Below are positions 62,692-64,000 of a DNA stretch of 64,000 nt, piece by piece (the first letter of the stretch is position 1; every line of letters begins with the position of its first letter). The notes beneath the pieces were generated by a model. That model did no database searches, was not told the DNA's origin, and saw only the letters and a program-made list of their open reading frames with translations. The stretch spans positions 6,742,010 through 6,806,009 of the forward strand of contig CP154955.1 in NCBI GenBank assembly GCA_039621445.1, in the 5' to 3' direction. The DNA comes from Euglena gracilis (Eukaryota > Euglenida > Euglenophyceae > Euglenales). A program made the translations under genes and the position numbers.

Positions 62692-63660
62692 ATAGCGCAA
62701 CGGTGTCAAATTTGCCAAGCGGTAAAACCCCGCAGAGGTACCCCCCCTGGTACGATGGACTTTTTCCCCGTACCCCCTGACATTTTTACATCCCTCTGCA
62801 TGGATTTTCTGGAATTAGAACCGTGCAAAGGAACGGACGACAAAATTTACGATTACGTTTTTGTTGTCGTCTGCAGGCTGAGTGGGTACATTGTAGCCAT
62901 TCCATGCCAGAAGTCAGGGTTGACTGCCCAAAGTTTGGCAACTATATTTTTGGAGAAATGCATTTGCTTAATGGGTTTACCGAATGAAATCGTGAGTGAT
63001 CAAGACCATCTGATTTCTTCAAGGTTTTTCACCACTTTGTGCGGTTTACTCGGAATCGAGCAACATTTTTCCATTATATACCGACCCAAAGGCAATGGTG
63101 GAGCCGAGGCAGCCGTGAAATCCGTCGTGAATATGCTTCGCCTTTCACTTTCTACCATGGTCTTTGTTTTATATCAATACCCTACCAGGGTTGGCTTTGC
63201 CTCACTCCCCCTATAAATTAGTTTTCGGACGGGAACCTCCGGCAATAGGGGATGTCCCTTCGGAGAGACCCGCCCGAACGAGTGTCAGTTGCGAGACCTG
63301 GTTGGCGGAAGTAGAAAATCTACGTTCTGCAGTCCAGAAGCGCGTCACTGATATTCATGCAACAAAACGGAAATCGTTTTTGCAGAACTTCAAGTCACCT
63401 GTGTATAGTCCCGGTGACCGCGTGTGGGTACGGAATAGCCGCACTCGCATGCAGTCTTCCAAGCTGGACCCCCTCTGGCTCGGCCCCTGTGAAATCCTAG
63501 AAAGACTAGGTACCAGCGGGCGTTACAAGGTTGCATTACCGAATGGTGTTGAGGACGTTCATATGGACGACTTCAAACCATACCTGTCGCCACCGGATGG
63601 GAAACCCTCCCGTGTTTGCACTTCAAACCCCGTTCCAGATTACCTGAGACGGACGACTTT
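62692..63660 (+). pseudogene. Element B integrase, frameshifted
   Basis: After the TGA the same phase continues with the finger Cys pair (CQIC), the first catalytic Asp (SLCMDFLELE), the second (EIVSDQDHL) and the Glu (NGGAEAAVKSV). Near 63150 a short deletion relative to element A and a frame change occur. The next frame gives LFYINTLPG, SPYKLVFGREPP, GDRVWVRNSRTR and the GPY/F-like LDPLWLGPCEILERLG. It loses phase again near 63605, before the chromodomain. All three catalytic residues exist, but the protein is broken. Confidence 0.88.
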
Positions 63661-63846
63661 GTAGTCGATAAAATTATCGATCACAAAATTGACAAAGGTA
63701 TGCACCTTTGGAAGGTCCGCTGGAAAGGGTACGGGCCCGAGGAGGACACTTGGGAGCCAGCAACCAGTTTTGCTGGGTATGTCCAGCAAGATTGGAAGCT
63801 GTGGAACAAGAAGCATAACATTGATGTTTCCATGACAAGTTTTTGA
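63616..63846 (+). CDS. Element B chromodomain (integrase C-terminus)
   Basis: [31 protein letters not shown] and a terminal helix, ending at 63844-63846. Nearly the same as element A. It is in a different phase from the upstream integrase. The chromodomain would bind methylated histone tails and bias insertion into heterochromatin, which suits the satellite setting. Confidence 0.9.
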   Translation: MHFKPRSRLPETDDFVVDKIIDHKIDKGMHLWKVRWKGYGPEEDTWEPATSFAGYVQQDWKLWNKKHNIDVSMTSF

Positions 63847-64000
63847 GAACGCATGGGAAACCCATGTTGTTTTCTCTTCTTTTTATCATTGATTCTTATC
63901 ATTCTTTCTTTCCGCAGACTTTTTACCAAATAATACTCAAGCGGTTATCCTCACACACCTTACAACCAACAACCCAAACATCCCACCGTACCGACCCCGG
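63847..64000 (+). other. Sequence downstream of element B pol
   Basis: A perfect small hairpin (CATGGG AAA CCCATG) starts 6 bases after the stop. A pyrimidine-rich stretch ending ttctttccgcag at about 63918 resembles a 3' splice site. Element A has acceptor-like sequences in the same place, ahead of its downstream ORF. No LTR can be identified before the window ends. Confidence 0.5.

Larger units (their letters stand above)
59049..64000 (+). mobile_element. Ty3-like element B (pol region), truncated by window end
   Basis: Inverted protease block, then plus-strand methylase-like domain, RT, RNase H, integrase and chromodomain. No 5' LTR or gag was found upstream: a DIRS relic and Penelope-like pieces lie there instead, so it is probably 5'-truncated. 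The 3' end may lie beyond the window. Its integrase is a close relative of element A. Confidence 0.85.

Overview
The window looks like repeat-dominated nuclear DNA of a eukaryote. I see no host single-copy gene, rRNA, tRNA or bacterial-style operon. The best guess for the organism is a streptophyte (charophyte) green alga or a related protist. The inference rests on three things: a Ty3-type LTR element carrying a cytosine-5 DNA methyltransferase (retrotransposon DNMTs are published for charophytes and dinoflagellates), chromodomain integrases, and Penelope-like elements with an N-terminal GIY-YIG nuclease (the Chlamys type, reported from green algae, spike mosses and slime molds). No sequence here fixes the species.

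Layout. (1) 1-2814, 10128-16943 and 29044-39137 are one GC-rich satellite with a monomer of about 892 bp, interrupted twice. (2) 2815-10127, minus strand, is a truncated Ty3-like element: the integrase C-terminus and chromodomain are followed by about 5.3 kb of unusual frame-broken coding sequence. (3) 16944-29043, minus strand, is a complete 12.1-kb LTR retrotransposon inserted into the satellite. It has two 659-bp LTRs, a 4-bp target duplication, a primer binding site and a polypurine tract. Its order is gag, then C5 methyltransferase, DIRS-type methylase-like domain, protease, RT, RNase H, integrase and chromodomain. (4) 39138-44584 is a second satellite, with a monomer of about 661 bp and nearly identical copies. 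(5) 44623-47580 is mostly unassigned DNA ending in a large inverted array of a G-rich minisatellite and GA tracts. (6) 47720 to about 58220 is a cluster of at least four Penelope-like copies in both orientations, several starting exactly at GA microsatellites. (7) 58500-58990 is a dead DIRS-like RT fragment. (8) 59049 to the window end is a second Ty3-like element on the plus strand, with an inverted protease segment, methylase-like domain, RT, RNase H, integrase and chromodomain, broken by a stop and frameshifts.

The coding sequence belongs to three retroelement orders (Ty3-like LTR, Penelope-like, DIRS-like) nested in satellite DNA. The most notable system is the 12.1-kb element, which would make its own C5 methyltransferase and a second methylase-like domain inside the pol polyprotein. 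The two Ty3-like elements with preserved pol both carry the second domain. The Penelope-like copies share a long C-terminal extension with VPV repeats and a Trp-rich module that I do not recognise from described Penelope-like proteins.
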